Shown here: piece by piece, positions 40,001 to 51,684 of the stretch
Numbering within the stretch: position 1 is the first letter of the stretch
Layout: every line of letters starts with the position of its first letter
NCBI RefSeq assembly: GCF_047511655.1
Contig: NC_133387.1
Coordinates: 48,166,353 to 48,230,352, forward strand
DNA length: 64,000 bases
Origin: Castor canadensis
Taxonomy: Eukaryota; Chordata; Mammalia; Rodentia; Castoridae
Reading direction: 5' to 3'
Translations under genes and position numbers: made by a program
The notes under the pieces: model-generated
The model's input: the letters and a program-made list of their open reading frames with translations, nothing else
Databases searched by the model: none
What the model was told of the DNA's origin: nothing

Positions 40001-41190
40001 TAGAGGCATCACAATACCCAACTTCAATCTATACTACAGAACCATAACAATAAAAACAGCATGGTATTGACAGAAAAACAGACAGGAAGACCAATGGATC
40101 AGAATAGAAGATCAAGACACAAACCCATGCACTATAGCCAAGTGATCTTTGGCAAAAGAGCCCAAAACACATGATGGAGCCCAAAACACAGCCTCTTCAA
40201 CAAATGCTGCTGGGAAAACTGGACATCCACATGTAGAAGACTGAAACTACATCCCTGTCTTTCACCCTGTACCAAAATCAACTCACAGTGAATCAGAGAC
40301 CTTAATATAAGGCCTGAAACTTTGAAAGAACTCCAGGAAGCAGTAGGAAATACACTGGAACAGATAGGTTTAGGGAATGACTTCCTAAACAGAACTTAAA
40401 AGGCTAAGCATCTAAGAGAAACAATGAACAAATGGGACTGCATCAAACTCAAGAGCTTCTGTACATCAAAGGAAACAGTCACCAGACTCAAGAGACAGCC
40501 CACAGAATGGGAGAAAATCTTTGCCAGCTGCTCATTTGATAAGGTACTAATATTCAGAATCTACAGAGAACTAAAAAAACTCAGCCTCCAAAGAATCAAT
40601 TCTCCAATGAAGAAATGAGCACATGAATTAAACAGGGAATTCTCAAAGGAAGAGGTATAAATGACCAGTAAATATATGAAGAAGTGTTCAACTTCCCTGG
40701 TTATAAAAGAGATACAAATCCAAACAACACTTAATTTCATTTCACTTGTTAGAATGGCCATAATCAAGGGTAATCACAAACGCTGGTGAAGATGTGGCGA
40801 AACAGGAACCCTTATACACTGCTGGTGGGAACTCAAATTAGTATAACCACTATGGAAAGTAGTCTGGAGATTCCTGAACTTCCATATGATTCACTGTACT
40901 CTTCCTGGGAATCTACCCAAAGGAATGGACGACAGGATACAGTGGAGAAACCTGTACACCGATGTTCATTGCAGCACTATTCACAATAGCCAAGCTTTGT
41001 AAATAATCCAGGTGCCCTACAACTGATGACTAGATCAAGAAATTATGGTATATATACATAATGGAGTATTATTTAGCCACGGGAATAATGACATGAAGTT
41101 TGAAGGTAAATGGATGCAATTGGAAGACATCATGTTAAGTGAAGTAAGCCAGGTTCAGAAACACAAAAGGCACATGTTTTCTCATACATG
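37091..41190 (+). pseudogene. L1 ORF2 remnant (endonuclease/reverse transcriptase)
   Basis: The endonuclease part covers about 37091-37800. The reverse transcriptase part covers about 38240-39160 and resumes at 39528 ([20 protein letters not shown]). The C-terminal region includes [19 protein letters not shown] (about 39935). There are multiple frameshifts and stops, a substitution in the catalytic box and a foreign insert. Confidence 0.88.
39168..39528 (+). pseudogene. Gammaretrovirus-like (ERV1) pol fragment inserted in L1 ORF2
   Basis: About 360 bp of GC-richer sequence interrupts the L1. One frame (39192-39440) reads EWSPEMAYWIQTYPQAWAEI, then VGLVERRAPVIVEIKA and VRQYPMSSEAQKGIAPHI. This is the protease/reverse-transcriptase junction and start of RT of gammaretrovirus-type endogenous elements. 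Similarity stops after PHIN, and there is no RT catalytic core. It is a short dead fragment. No clear target-site duplication is visible. Confidence 0.8.
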
Positions 41191-41374
41191 GAAAAGAGAT
41201 CCAATGGTAAACATATAGACAAAAACAAACATGATCATATACAAACTCAGATGTAGAACATGTTTGTAACAGTGGAGCTACTACTCTATGGAACCCAGGG
41301 AAAGAGGGAAAGAAAAGAGAATGATAGAGCATCAGTAATATTGCATAACATACGATGTTCAACAAATCATGTTC

Positions 41375-42800
41375 AGAAAGCTGGATATCCACATGTAGAC
41401 AACTGAAACTAGACCCATATCTCTCACCCTATATAAAAATCAAATCAAAATCTATCAAAGACCTTAATGTAAGACCTGAAAATTTAAAATTACTACAGGA
41501 AAACCCTTAAAGATATAGACACAGGCAACACTTTTTTCCCAATGACTGTGGAAGTAAAAGAAAGAACTGGCAGATGGGATTGCATCAAATTAAAAAGTTT
41601 CTGCACAGCAGAGGAAACCATTAACAGAATCAAGACACAACTTACACAGTGACAGAAAAATTTTGCCAGTTATTCAACAGATAAAAGGTTAATATCCAGA
41701 ATATATAAAGAGCTCCAAGAATTAAATACCAAAAGAAAACAATCCAATTAATATTTGGGCAAATGAATTGAACAGACAGTTCTCAAAAAGAGCACAAATG
41801 GTCAATAAACTTATGGAGAAATGTTTCACATCCTTAGTTTGAAAGGAAATTAAACCCAAATGACATTGATTCTATCTCACTCTAGTCAGAATGGCTATCA
41901 AGAAGAAAACAAACAACAAATATTGGTGAGGATGCAGGGGAGGGAGAAAGAAATGCTTTCTTATACACTGTTGGTGGGAATGTAAATTAGTGTAGCTACC
42001 AGAGAAATCAGTATGGAGGTTCCACAAATAACTAAAAATAGACCTGCGATATGATTCTGCGATAGCACTCTTGAGCACATACCCAAAGCAATGTTAGGTC
42101 AGCAAACAATAGATTCATTCCTTTAGATCCATGTTTATAACAGCACTTTTCATAATAGCCAACCTATGGAATCAACCTAGGTACCCATTAACAGATGAAT
42201 GGAAAAAGAAAACAAGGTATATATATATATATATATATACTCTGGAGTACTATCATATCATAAATAAGAATGAAATTATGCAGTTTTGTAGAAAACAGAT
42301 GGAACTGGAGATCATCATGTTAAGCGAAAAAAGTCAGGTTCAGTGACACCACTTGCCTCTAATATGCAGAAGCTCGATCTAAAGAAAAAAAATGGACGTG
42401 GCCATACATGGGAGACTATTTGAGGAGCGGGGCCAGTCGGAGATACGAGGGGAAAAGAGGGTGACTGCAGGAGGAAATATTTCTGAAGGACGTTGAATGC
42501 ATCTATGAAAACGTGAAAATGCAACTTTTTTTTAAATTCCTGTGTTCATTCTCAAGTATGTTCAGAAGTGGAGAGAGATGATGAATTAATACTCTTCCTA
42601 GCTCAGTTTTGTATTTGGTCAGAACTAGTGTCTTGTAACAAGGCTTAGATCTAGTTTGCAGAATTAAATATTATTTCAGCTGGGAAGTAAATGGGGTAGG
42701 GGGTGGGGGGTGGGAGGGGGCAGGGGGGAGAGTGGCCCAAACAATGTATACACATATAAATAAATGTAAAAACAATAAAATACAAAATACAAAAAAAAAA
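41375..42800 (+). mobile_element. L1 3' fragment (ORF2 C-terminus and 3'UTR)
   Basis: A second L1 restarts at ORF2 C-terminal sequence (GGATATCCACATGTAGAC) and runs to a G-rich 3'UTR (GGGGTAGGGGGTGGGGGGTG, about 42692). It ends in AATAAATGTAAAAACAATAAA and poly(A) near 42800. A (TA)n run sits at 42218-42239. It is 5' truncated and frame-broken. Confidence 0.85.
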
Positions 42801-42907
42801 AACAAAACATTATTTCTCTTTTGGACTGACAGGGTAATTTGATGTGCCAGTTTTGTGGCCGCAAAACTAGAACAATCCTATTTTGATTAATCTTAAAAAC
42901 TGCAGAC
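42801..42907. other. Short spacer between L1 and SINE
   Basis: About 100 bp with no recognisable element. Confidence 0.5.
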
Positions 42908-43145
42908 ATCCAGGTGCCAGTGGCTCAGGCCTATAATCCTAACTACTCAGGAGGCAGAGATCAGGAGAATTATGGTTCAAAGCCAGCCTGGGGAAATAGT
43001 TTGCAGGACCCTATCTTGAAAACATTCTTCACCAAAAAAGTACTAGTGAATGGCTCATGGTGTAGGCCCTGAGTTCAAACCCCAGTACCACAAAACAAAA
43101 CAAACAACAACAACAGAAAAAAAAAAAAACAGTACTACATACACA
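42908..43145 (+). mobile_element. Composite SINE (B1/Alu-like plus tRNA-like)
   Basis: A 7SL-like left part (GGCTCAGGCCTATAATCCTA, GGAGGCAGAGATCAGG) is followed by a tRNA-derived right part ending CCCTGAGTTCAAACCCCAGT and an A-rich tail. Confidence 0.85.
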
Positions 43146-44027
43146 CACAAAAGCAAAAAAACTGCAGGCAGTGGTAAAACTTGGGATGGTACTCAGGTAG
43201 TCTTGAAACCAATTTAGGCCTAGAAGGTAGGATATTAATGCTACCTTAGTATACTTAAAAAGGAGGTTGATGTGAGATTTAATGACATTGAAACTTCCTA
43301 GAAGTAGTATAGGAAAAAATGTGACTTTGCTTACTTTTTTTCAAAAAAGAATATTCTCTCTAATGAATTTTCTCTGAATATAACTTCTACCTATTGCTTT
43401 TGTGGGTTTTGACATGAATGGCTTAAGAAAACTAGCCAATGATAAATTATAGTTAATTTTAATTTAGGGATTTTTGTCATGTAAGGTCTATAAGGCTAGA
43501 TATAAGATAGTAACCAATGGCAAGTTTGCTTGCTGTCTCTTTAGTTATTGTCTTGGGTCATGATGCTATTCTGTAAATTATCCTGAGTTGCCAGGAACCA
43601 GGATTCTAGATGTACAAGTGTCAATTCTTCCCAAGGATTATAATTAGGGAACTTTATTGTGTGCTTGGGAGGTTAATTTGTGAGGAAAAGGCCATCCAAC
43701 CTTTCTTCCTCTTGTTCATCCTTTCTAATCCTCAATGGAAAAGCACTAGTAAAAATAAACATTTATGAAATTTAGTGTAAATTATAAAAAAACTTCAAAT
43801 GTCAAATGTTATACAATACTCTTTACACTAAATAATGATTAAATGGTTCCTGCTCACTAATGAAAGCAATTATGCTGCCTAAAAGCAGTTGGAGAACCTG
43901 GTTGGAGAGTCCTGGGATGTTGAGTCTTCAACCACATTAGCTGTTTCAGCACACATTTTGCATCCCAAACCTATCCAACTGTCTTGCACATTGAAAGGAA
44001 CCAGTAAGCTATTATTGAGTGCATTCA
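43146..44027. other. Intergenic
   Basis: Single-copy-looking sequence. No gene or repeat recognised. Confidence 0.5.
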
Positions 44028-44078
44028 TTCATCCATCCATCCATCCATCCATCCACCTATCCATCCATCCATCATTCT
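44028..44078. repeat. (ATCC)n microsatellite
   Basis: About a dozen CATC/CATT tetranucleotides with one interruption (CACCT). Confidence 0.95.
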
Positions 44079-44194
44079 TCTTCTTTTCCACATATATCCA
44101 AAGAAGCCAGAAAAAAAAAAAAAAGAGTGGAGAGTGAATGTTACTTAATAGCTCCAGGAAAATAATCAGGTGCTTTTGTGTTTGAATATAGTTT

Positions 44195-44566
44195 ATCTCC
44201 AGCAAAAATCCTATTGAGGATTAATTCCCCAACGTAACAGTTTTGAAGTGGCTTTTAAGGGAGGTAATTATGTCATGAGGACACCACCCCTGGGTTAATA
44301 CCCATCTCAAGGGAGTGGGTCAGGTCTCAAGTGACTGGATTAGTAACCAGAAAAGCAAGTGATAATGCACAGCCATCAGCATGGTCTCTTTTGCATATAA
44401 CTGCTTCCTTTCTGATTCCGGGTTATGAGATACCCAAGGAGGGTCCCATAGGGATGCTACAGTTTGAAGTGTTCAGACATAGGAATTGCAGGCTAAATAA
44501 ACCTCTTCCCTTTATAAAGTAGCAAGTATTTTCTTACAGCAACACAAAATGGACTAGGACAGTCAT
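44195..44566 (+). mobile_element. MaLR-type solo LTR (MST/MLT1-like)
   Basis: It includes TTAAGGGAGGTAATTATGTC, a GCTAAATAAACCTCTTCCCT poly(A)-signal segment and the end ACACAAAATGGACTAGGACA. Structure and end resemble MaLR LTRs. Confidence 0.7.
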
Positions 44567-45769
44567 CAAATACTTCATAAGGTCTGTACTGAATATTTTC
44601 ATGTTCTGTTTTATGTTCTTTATCTTTGTGAATTCAAACACATTCATCTAAGTTATTATTACTATTACTATTATATTCTTTACCCTCCCACACCATTAAA
44701 TTCTTCCTTCTTGTAGTCCTTGATTATTCTGAATTCAAAAGTGATATTTAATTGCTCTTACATGTTTTTAAAAGTTATCTTTCTATTGTGGTGTAACTTC
44801 TAATTTGCACTGCTGATATAATTTGTTTAAAAAGGCAATTGAGAACTCTTACCAGTAAAGAGATAGACCTCTAGCAAGATAAACAAGTAAAATGCACATT
44901 GAGGATTTTAAATTAACATGGTGTGGTCCTCATTTTTAAGAAATTGTTTTGAGTAATTACTGGCATCTGCTACATTGGATTAGAGGGATTTCTTTCATAA
45001 AAAATTCAAAAATTAGTGCCATTGCTTGTAAAAGGAAGTTTAATATTCTGACTTGCTACACAACCTAATTTAATGCAAGCTTTAGGTTCAGCATCTTTTT
45101 GTGTTTAAATTTTGTTTGTTCATTTGTTCATATGGATTTTGAAAAATAGTGGGGTTCTGGATGTGAAATAGCGAAGTCGTAAAACAGGAATGAATATGAT
45201 ATTTCAATTTTTTTCCAAGTGATTTGGATAACCAACTTTATACCATATTATTTAAATTATAAGTAAATCACTAAGTAGTCATTTGATAGCTAAGTGGTTC
45301 TTGGCTGAGCATCTCCATTCTCAATGTCACCAACTCCACTGACAACCCTGCATACTACAGAAGCCTAAGCATGCTGGGCTAGATGGGTGGTTTCCGAGGG
45401 AGTAACAGCTTATAGTTGTGTCTTCTTCATCAATCTCAGATATTGCCTTTTACTTACCATCTTTCTGATAAACCACATTTATGTAATTACATCCTATGAA
45501 CCCAGCAAGCCTAGGAAAGTGGGAAAATTTAGAGTCCCTCTTCATATTTTCTATATGCAACATATTGCTCTGTAACTCTGATTGATGTCATTATATTTTT
45601 AAATCTGATAGAATGAATGCCTCATGACCCCATTTTTATTTAATGAATATCATTGTCATGCTGATTATTTTTTAGTGTTAATTGCTATTAAAAATAAATC
45701 TTGATGTTGGTTTTACATGTCTCTACTGCACTTAGTATGTCTTCGTTTAAGTCCTCAATGTTTTATAAC
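44567..45769. other. Intergenic, AT-rich
   Basis: Unique-looking sequence between an LTR and the tandem array. No gene seen. Confidence 0.5.
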
Positions 45770-48700
45770 TTTCTATTAATAGACCTCAATTTTCCAGGTA
45801 AAATTGATATTAAAAATCAAGTTTATTATATCACCAGAGTCACTATTAATTGGTGGTTACTATGTAGGCTGAAGTTTTGCAGCTGGAATTATTTGATTTC
45901 CTGGGGGAATTCAGGGTATAATCACTGATACTGGGTTGTGTGAATGATGGGTTCTTTGTATGACTGCCACACTGCTCAACCTGTGCACTGATTCATCCTA
46001 CATACAACTCTTCCTGTCTCCCCACACTCCTCTCATCCTCCCCACTGCCCCATTGTGTTTCTGTTAATAAATCTCAATCAAGTACTCTAAGCGAAATTAA
46101 TATAAAAAGTAGCTTATTACTAGAGTCACTATTAATTGGTGGCTTGCTTTTTATGTTAAAATTTTGTTTCTGGAATAAATTAGTTTATTCCCTGGGGCAT
46201 TCTGGGTATATGATCAACATAGGGTTGTGATACACATGCCCTATATTTACACCACCCTCACTCCCACTTCCTGGCCTCCCATCCTTTCTGCCCATCTCTC
46301 TACCATCCCCATTCACCCCTGCTTTCTACCCTTCACTCTTAATTTCTACATTTTTCCCATCCTCCTAATCCTATTAATAAATCTCATGTATTCCAGGCAA
46401 AATTGGTGTTAATAAATACAGTTTGTTTCATTATGTCACTGGAGTCACTATTAGTAAGTGGTTTTATTGCATATGTTAATGTTTTGCAGCTGGAATAGTA
46501 GTGGATTTGATGGGGGTATTCTGGGTATATAATTGACACTGGGTGGTCTGATTGATGTATTCTTTATATACCACCCCAGTCCCAAATCACCCCCTTCCAA
46601 ACGTCCCCCCTTCTTTTATTCTTCTATTCCCCACCCCTTCGTGTGATCCCCTTTTCCTCTCACCTCACTGTTGAACCTTCTACACTCCAATTAATAAATT
46701 TCATCTGTCTCAAGTGATATTGATATAAAAATGCAGTTTTTTCCATTGGATTCAGTATAAATTGATGGCTTTATTATTATGTGTGTTAATGCTCTGCAGC
46801 TGGAATATATGGGCTGATTTTCTGAGGTATTATGGGTATATAATTGGTACTTGGTTCCCCACTCAAATCTTCCCACCCTTCTTTCCATCCCCCACCCCTC
46901 CCATTCCCCCGTCTTCCTATCCTCTACTCTCTCCTCCCTTTCCACCCCAATGATTAGATCTCAAGTACTTCAAGTAATATTGATATTAAAAATAGTTGTT
47001 TATGTCACTGCATTGCAGCTGCTGTTGAATGGTGGTTTTATTTTATATGCTAATGTTTTGTAGCTGGAATATACTACTTGATTTCTTAGAGTATTCTCAG
47101 TATATAATTGACACTGGGATGTGTGATTGATGTACTCTTTATACACCACTCCCATCCCAAATTTACCCCTCTCCCACCCATCCCCCTGACTCCTCACATT
47201 ACCCACCAAGTCTTGTGATGCCATACCCCCACTCTCCCATCCTCCTCACTCCAGTGAAAATAAAACTCAAGAATTGTAAGCAATGTTTATATTAAAACTA
47301 AAATTTGTTATGTCACTGGTCACTGTTAATTGATGGCTTTACGATTCTGGAATGCATTAGTTGATATCCTGGGGTATTCTGGGTGTATCACTGATATTGA
47401 GTTGAATGACTGATATGTTCTTTATACACCACTCCTCACCCTCAACTTTAACCTAATTCCTACACCTCCCTCTCCTGTTTCCCCCTTTTCCCTGTCTGCC
47501 CACCCTCTCCCTCACTTTTTCCACTGTGCCACCCTCCCCACTCCTGTTAATAAATCTCAAGTATTCAAAGAAAATTTGATATTACAAGTAAAACTTACTA
47601 TATTATGTCATCAGTTGCTATTAGTAGGTGACTTTATTATATATATATATATAGTCCATGGCATAAACTACTTGATTTCTAATGGCTTTCTGGGTGTATC
47701 ATTGATATACCCAGAAACAATATGCCGTGTGATTGGTGTGTACTTTATGTGCTATCCAACCCTTTCTTCCCACCCTTCCTACTCCCCTTCTTATTTGCTC
47801 CCTTCCTCCCCATTTTTCTCCATCTTCTCTCCTATAATAAACCTCAAGTACTCCAAGTAACATTAATAGCAAAAATAACTTGCTGTGTAACTAGAGTCAC
47901 TATTAATTGGTTGCTTTATTATTATATGCTAATTTTTTCAGCTGAAATACATTAGCTGATTCTCTGGGGGTATTCTGGGTACATAATTGATACTAGGTTG
48001 TATGATTGATTTGTTCTCTATACACCATCCATATCTCAAAGTCACATCTATTCTCACCCTCTCCACTCTCCCCCATCCCTCTTCCACTCTGATTAATGAA
48101 TTTAAACTATCCAAAATAATATTGATACTAAAGTTTATTAAGTCACTGGACTCACTACTACTTGATGTATGCTTTGCAGCTATAATGAATTAATTGACTT
48201 CCTGGAGTACTGTGAGTATATCCTTGATAGTAGGTTCTGTGAATGATATATACCACCCTTCATCTCAAGCCCTTCCACCTCATTTCTACTCTTTCCACCC
48301 CCTCCCCAGTGCCTCCTTTTTCCTATCCCCTTACCCTCCACTCACTCTCCCCACTGTCCTTCCTACCACAATTAATAAATCTCATGTATTATAATACCAG
48401 TTTGTCACTGGACTCACTATTAATTAGTGGTTTTATTTTATGTTATCATTTTGCAGCTGGAATATATTAGTTGATTTCCTGGAGTGTTCTTAGTGTATCA
48501 TTGACACTGGACTATGTGATTGATGTGTTTTTCAAACAACCACCCTATCCCAAACTCACCACCCTCTCACCCTTCCCCTCCCCTTTTTCCATCCCCCGCC
48601 ACTTCTTGTGATCCCCTTTTCCTCCCCCACTTGCTCACCCTCCCCACTCCAATGAATAAATCTCAACTATCTCAAGTAATATTGATATCAAATGCAGTTT

Positions 48701-51645
48701 ATCTTATCACTGGATTCAGTATAAATTGATGACCTTATTATTATGTGTGCTAATGTTCTAAAGCTGGAATATATGAGCTGATTTCCTGAGGTATTTTGAG
48801 CATATAATTGGTACTGAGTTGTGTGATTGACAACTCATCCCAAATCCATCCATACTCAAACCTTCCCACCCCTCCTCCCATCCTTTACCCTCTCTTCACT
48901 CTTTCCTCTTCTCATCCCCCACCCTCCCCACGTCCCTCTCTTCTCATCCTCCACCCTTTCTATTCATGCCCCACCCTCTCCCACTCCCCACCCTCTGTTC
49001 CCCCTCTTCTCATCCCCAACCCTCTCTCCTCATCCTCCACCTCTGTTCCCCTTCTTATCCTTCACCTCTCTACTCATCCCCCACCCTCTTCCCATCCCTA
49101 CCCTCTCTTTTCATCCCCCACCCTCTCTACTAATCCCCTACCCTCTGTTCCCCCTCTCTTCTCATCCCCACCCTCTCTACTGTCCCTCACCCTCTCTACT
49201 CATCCCCTACCCTCTCTGTTCCCTCTCTTCTCATCCTCCACCCTCTCCCACTCTTTCCATTCCCCACCCTCTCTACTTATCCCCCACCCTCTCTACTTAT
49301 CCCCCACCCTCTCTACTCATCCCCTACAGTTTCCCCTCTCTTCTCAACCCCCACCCTCTCTACTCATCCCCCACCCTCTCCCACCCTATTCATCCCCCAC
49401 CCTCTCCCACCCTATTCATCCCCCACCCTCTCCCACCCTCCCCATTCCCCACCCTCTCTGCTCCTCCTCTCCATCCCCTACCCTCTAGTCTTCCCTCGCC
49501 CTCTACTCATCATTCCCCACTCATTTCCCCTCTTCTCATCCCCTCTCTCCACTCTCATTTCCTCCCCTCCCCATTTCCCTTTCTTCTCATCCCCCACCCT
49601 CTCCACTCTCCTCATCCCCCACTTTCTGCTCTCTTCTCTTATCCCCCACTCTTCACTCTCCTGTCTCATCCCCTACTCTTTTCTGTTCCCCCTCTTCTCA
49701 TCTCCTACCCTCTCTACTCATCCCCCACCCTCTACTCATCCTCTACCCTCTGTTCCCCCTCTCTTCTCATCCCCCACCCTCTCTACTCATCCCCTACCCT
49801 CTCCCACCCTCCCCATTCACCATCCTATTTATCCCCTTCCCTCTGTTCCCCCTCTTCTCATCCCCCACCCTCCCCATTCCCTACCCTCTCTAATCTCCCC
49901 CACCCTCTTCTGATTCCCCCACCCTCTGTACTCATCCCCCACACTCCCCATTCCCCGTTTCCCCTCTTCTCATCCCCCTCTCCACTCTCCTCATCCCCTC
50001 CCCTCCCCATTTCCCTCTCTTCTCATCTCCCACCCTCTCTACTCATCCCCTACACTCTGTTCCCTCTTCTCATCCCCCACCCTCTCTATTCATCCCCCAC
50101 TCTCTCCCACCCTCCCCATTCCCCACCCTCTTTACTCATCCCCCACCCTTTCTACTCATCCTCCACCCTCTCTACTTCTCCCCACCCTCTCTACTCATCC
50201 CCCACCCTCTCTGTTCCCCCTCTCTACTCATCCCCCACCTGCTCTACTCTCCTCTACCCTCTAGTCTCATCCCCCACACTCCCTATTCACCACCTTTTGT
50301 TTCCCCTCATCTCCCCTCCACTCTCCTTATCCCCTCCCCTCCCCATTTCCCTGTCTTCTCATCTCCCACCCTCTCCACTCTCCCTTCTCATCCCCCACCC
50401 TATTCCCCTTCTCTTCTCATCCCCCACCCTCTCTACTGCCTCTCTTCTCATCCCCCATCCTGCCCACTCTCCTCTTCTCATTCCCCACTCTCTCTACTCT
50501 TCTCATCTCTCCCCCTCTCCACCCTCCCCTCTTCTCATCCCCCCCACCGTCCCCTCTACTCAAAGTAATATTGGTATTAAAGTTTGTTTGGGAGTCACTG
50601 TTAATTAGTGGTTTTATGTTATTTTTGCAGCTGGAATGTATTAGTTGATTTCCTGTAGTGTTCTTAGTGTATCATTGACACCGTACTGTGCGATTGATGT
50701 GTTTTCCAAACACCACCCCCACCCCAAACTTACTACCTTCTCACCCTTCTTCCCCTCCCCACACCTACCCCATCTCGTGATTCCATTCCTGGCCCTCCCA
50801 CCTCACTTCAATTAATAAATCTAAACTATTCTGAATATGATATTAAAAAGTTTGTCATTGTTAGTTTTATGTTATCATTTTGCAGCTGGAATGTATCAGT
50901 ATACCATTGACACTGGGTTGCATGATTGATGTGTTTTAAACACCACTTCCATCCCAGACTCACCCCACTCCTATCCTTCCCACCCTCTTCTCCCATCTTC
51001 CCACCTTTCCATTGTATCATCCTCCCCACTCCAATGAATAAATCTCCACTATTCCAAATAATATTGATAAAGATGTTAATTATGTCACTATTTGTGACTT
51101 TATGTATGCTAATGTTTTGCAGGTGGAATAAAGTGGTTGATTTCCCAGGGTATTCTGCACATATAATCAATACTATGTTGTGTGACTGATGTATCCTTTA
51201 TACACCATCCCCATCCCAAACTTATCCCACTCCCAACCTCTGTACCCTCTCTTCCCACCCCCCCCACACTCTTCTTCCTACTCCCTACTCTCCCTACTGT
51301 CCCTCCCTCCCTGCTCCTATTAATAAATTTCAAGTATTCCAAGTCATACTGAGCTGAAAAAGTTATGTCATGGGAGTCATTGTTAATTGGTTTTTATTTT
51401 ATGTTATACTTTTGCAGATGGAGTATATGAGTTGATTTGGAGTGCTCTCAGTGTATCACTGATATGGGATTGTGTGATTGATGTTTATTAACCATCACCC
51501 CAATCCCAAACTCACCCCACTCCCACTCTTCCCCATCCTCTCTTCTAATCCACCTCTCTTCCCCATAACCCCTTCTTCCCCCCTCTTCTAAGCCTCCCAC
51601 CCTCTCTTCTCATCCTCCACCCTCCCCATTGCTCCACCCTCTGCT
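45770..51645. repeat. Tandem array of about fifteen 240-325 bp units immediately 3' of PEG10
   Basis: Each unit has, in order: TTAATAAATCTCAAGTA, a segment like ATTGATATTAAAAAT, TCACTATTAATTGGTGG, TGCAGCTGGAATATATTAG, TTGATTTCCTGGGGTATTCT, a segment like TGTGTGATTGATGT, then a CACCCC/TCCCAC-rich block. GCAGCTGGAAT-type anchors fall near 45880, 46160, 46488, 46795, 47063, 47345, 47657, 47940, 48178, 48454, 48761, 50629, 50882, 51118 and 51413. Units are diverged, so the array is old. Confidence 0.93.
48840..50560. repeat. C-rich minisatellite expanded inside one array unit
   Basis: About 1.7 kb of imperfect CTCATCCCCCACCCTCTCTA repeats of variable 15-30 bp period replaces the usual 60-100 bp C-rich block. 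The minus strand is correspondingly G-rich (runs of GGGTGGGGGATGAG). Open frames of up to 593 codons across it are Ser/Pro/Leu/His-only artefacts. Confidence 0.92.
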
Positions 51646-51684
51646 CTTGATGCAGGTAGACGCAGAAATGATCAGGACACAGTT

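Larger units (their letters stand above)
34268..41375 (+). mobile_element. Near full-length L1 retrotransposon, inactive
   Basis: A plus-strand L1 with a GC-rich monomeric 5'UTR (34268-35988), ORF1 remains (35990-37036), ORF2 remains (37091 to about 41190) and a short 3'UTR. ORF2 opens MARNNQHLSILTLNINGLNA (endonuclease) and has reverse transcriptase motifs such as KKSPGPDGFMAKFYQ (about 38440-38490). The catalytic box reads LFANDM at about 39145 instead of the usual A-D-D. Stops and frameshifts are frequent, and a 360 bp retrovirus-like insert interrupts ORF2 at about 39168-39528. Confidence 0.9.

Noticed and set aside
48808-50608. Open frames of 593 and 226 codons on the plus strand
   Set aside because: They translate a C-rich minisatellite into Ser/Pro/Leu/His repeats in more than one frame at once. 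There is no domain, promoter or codon signature.
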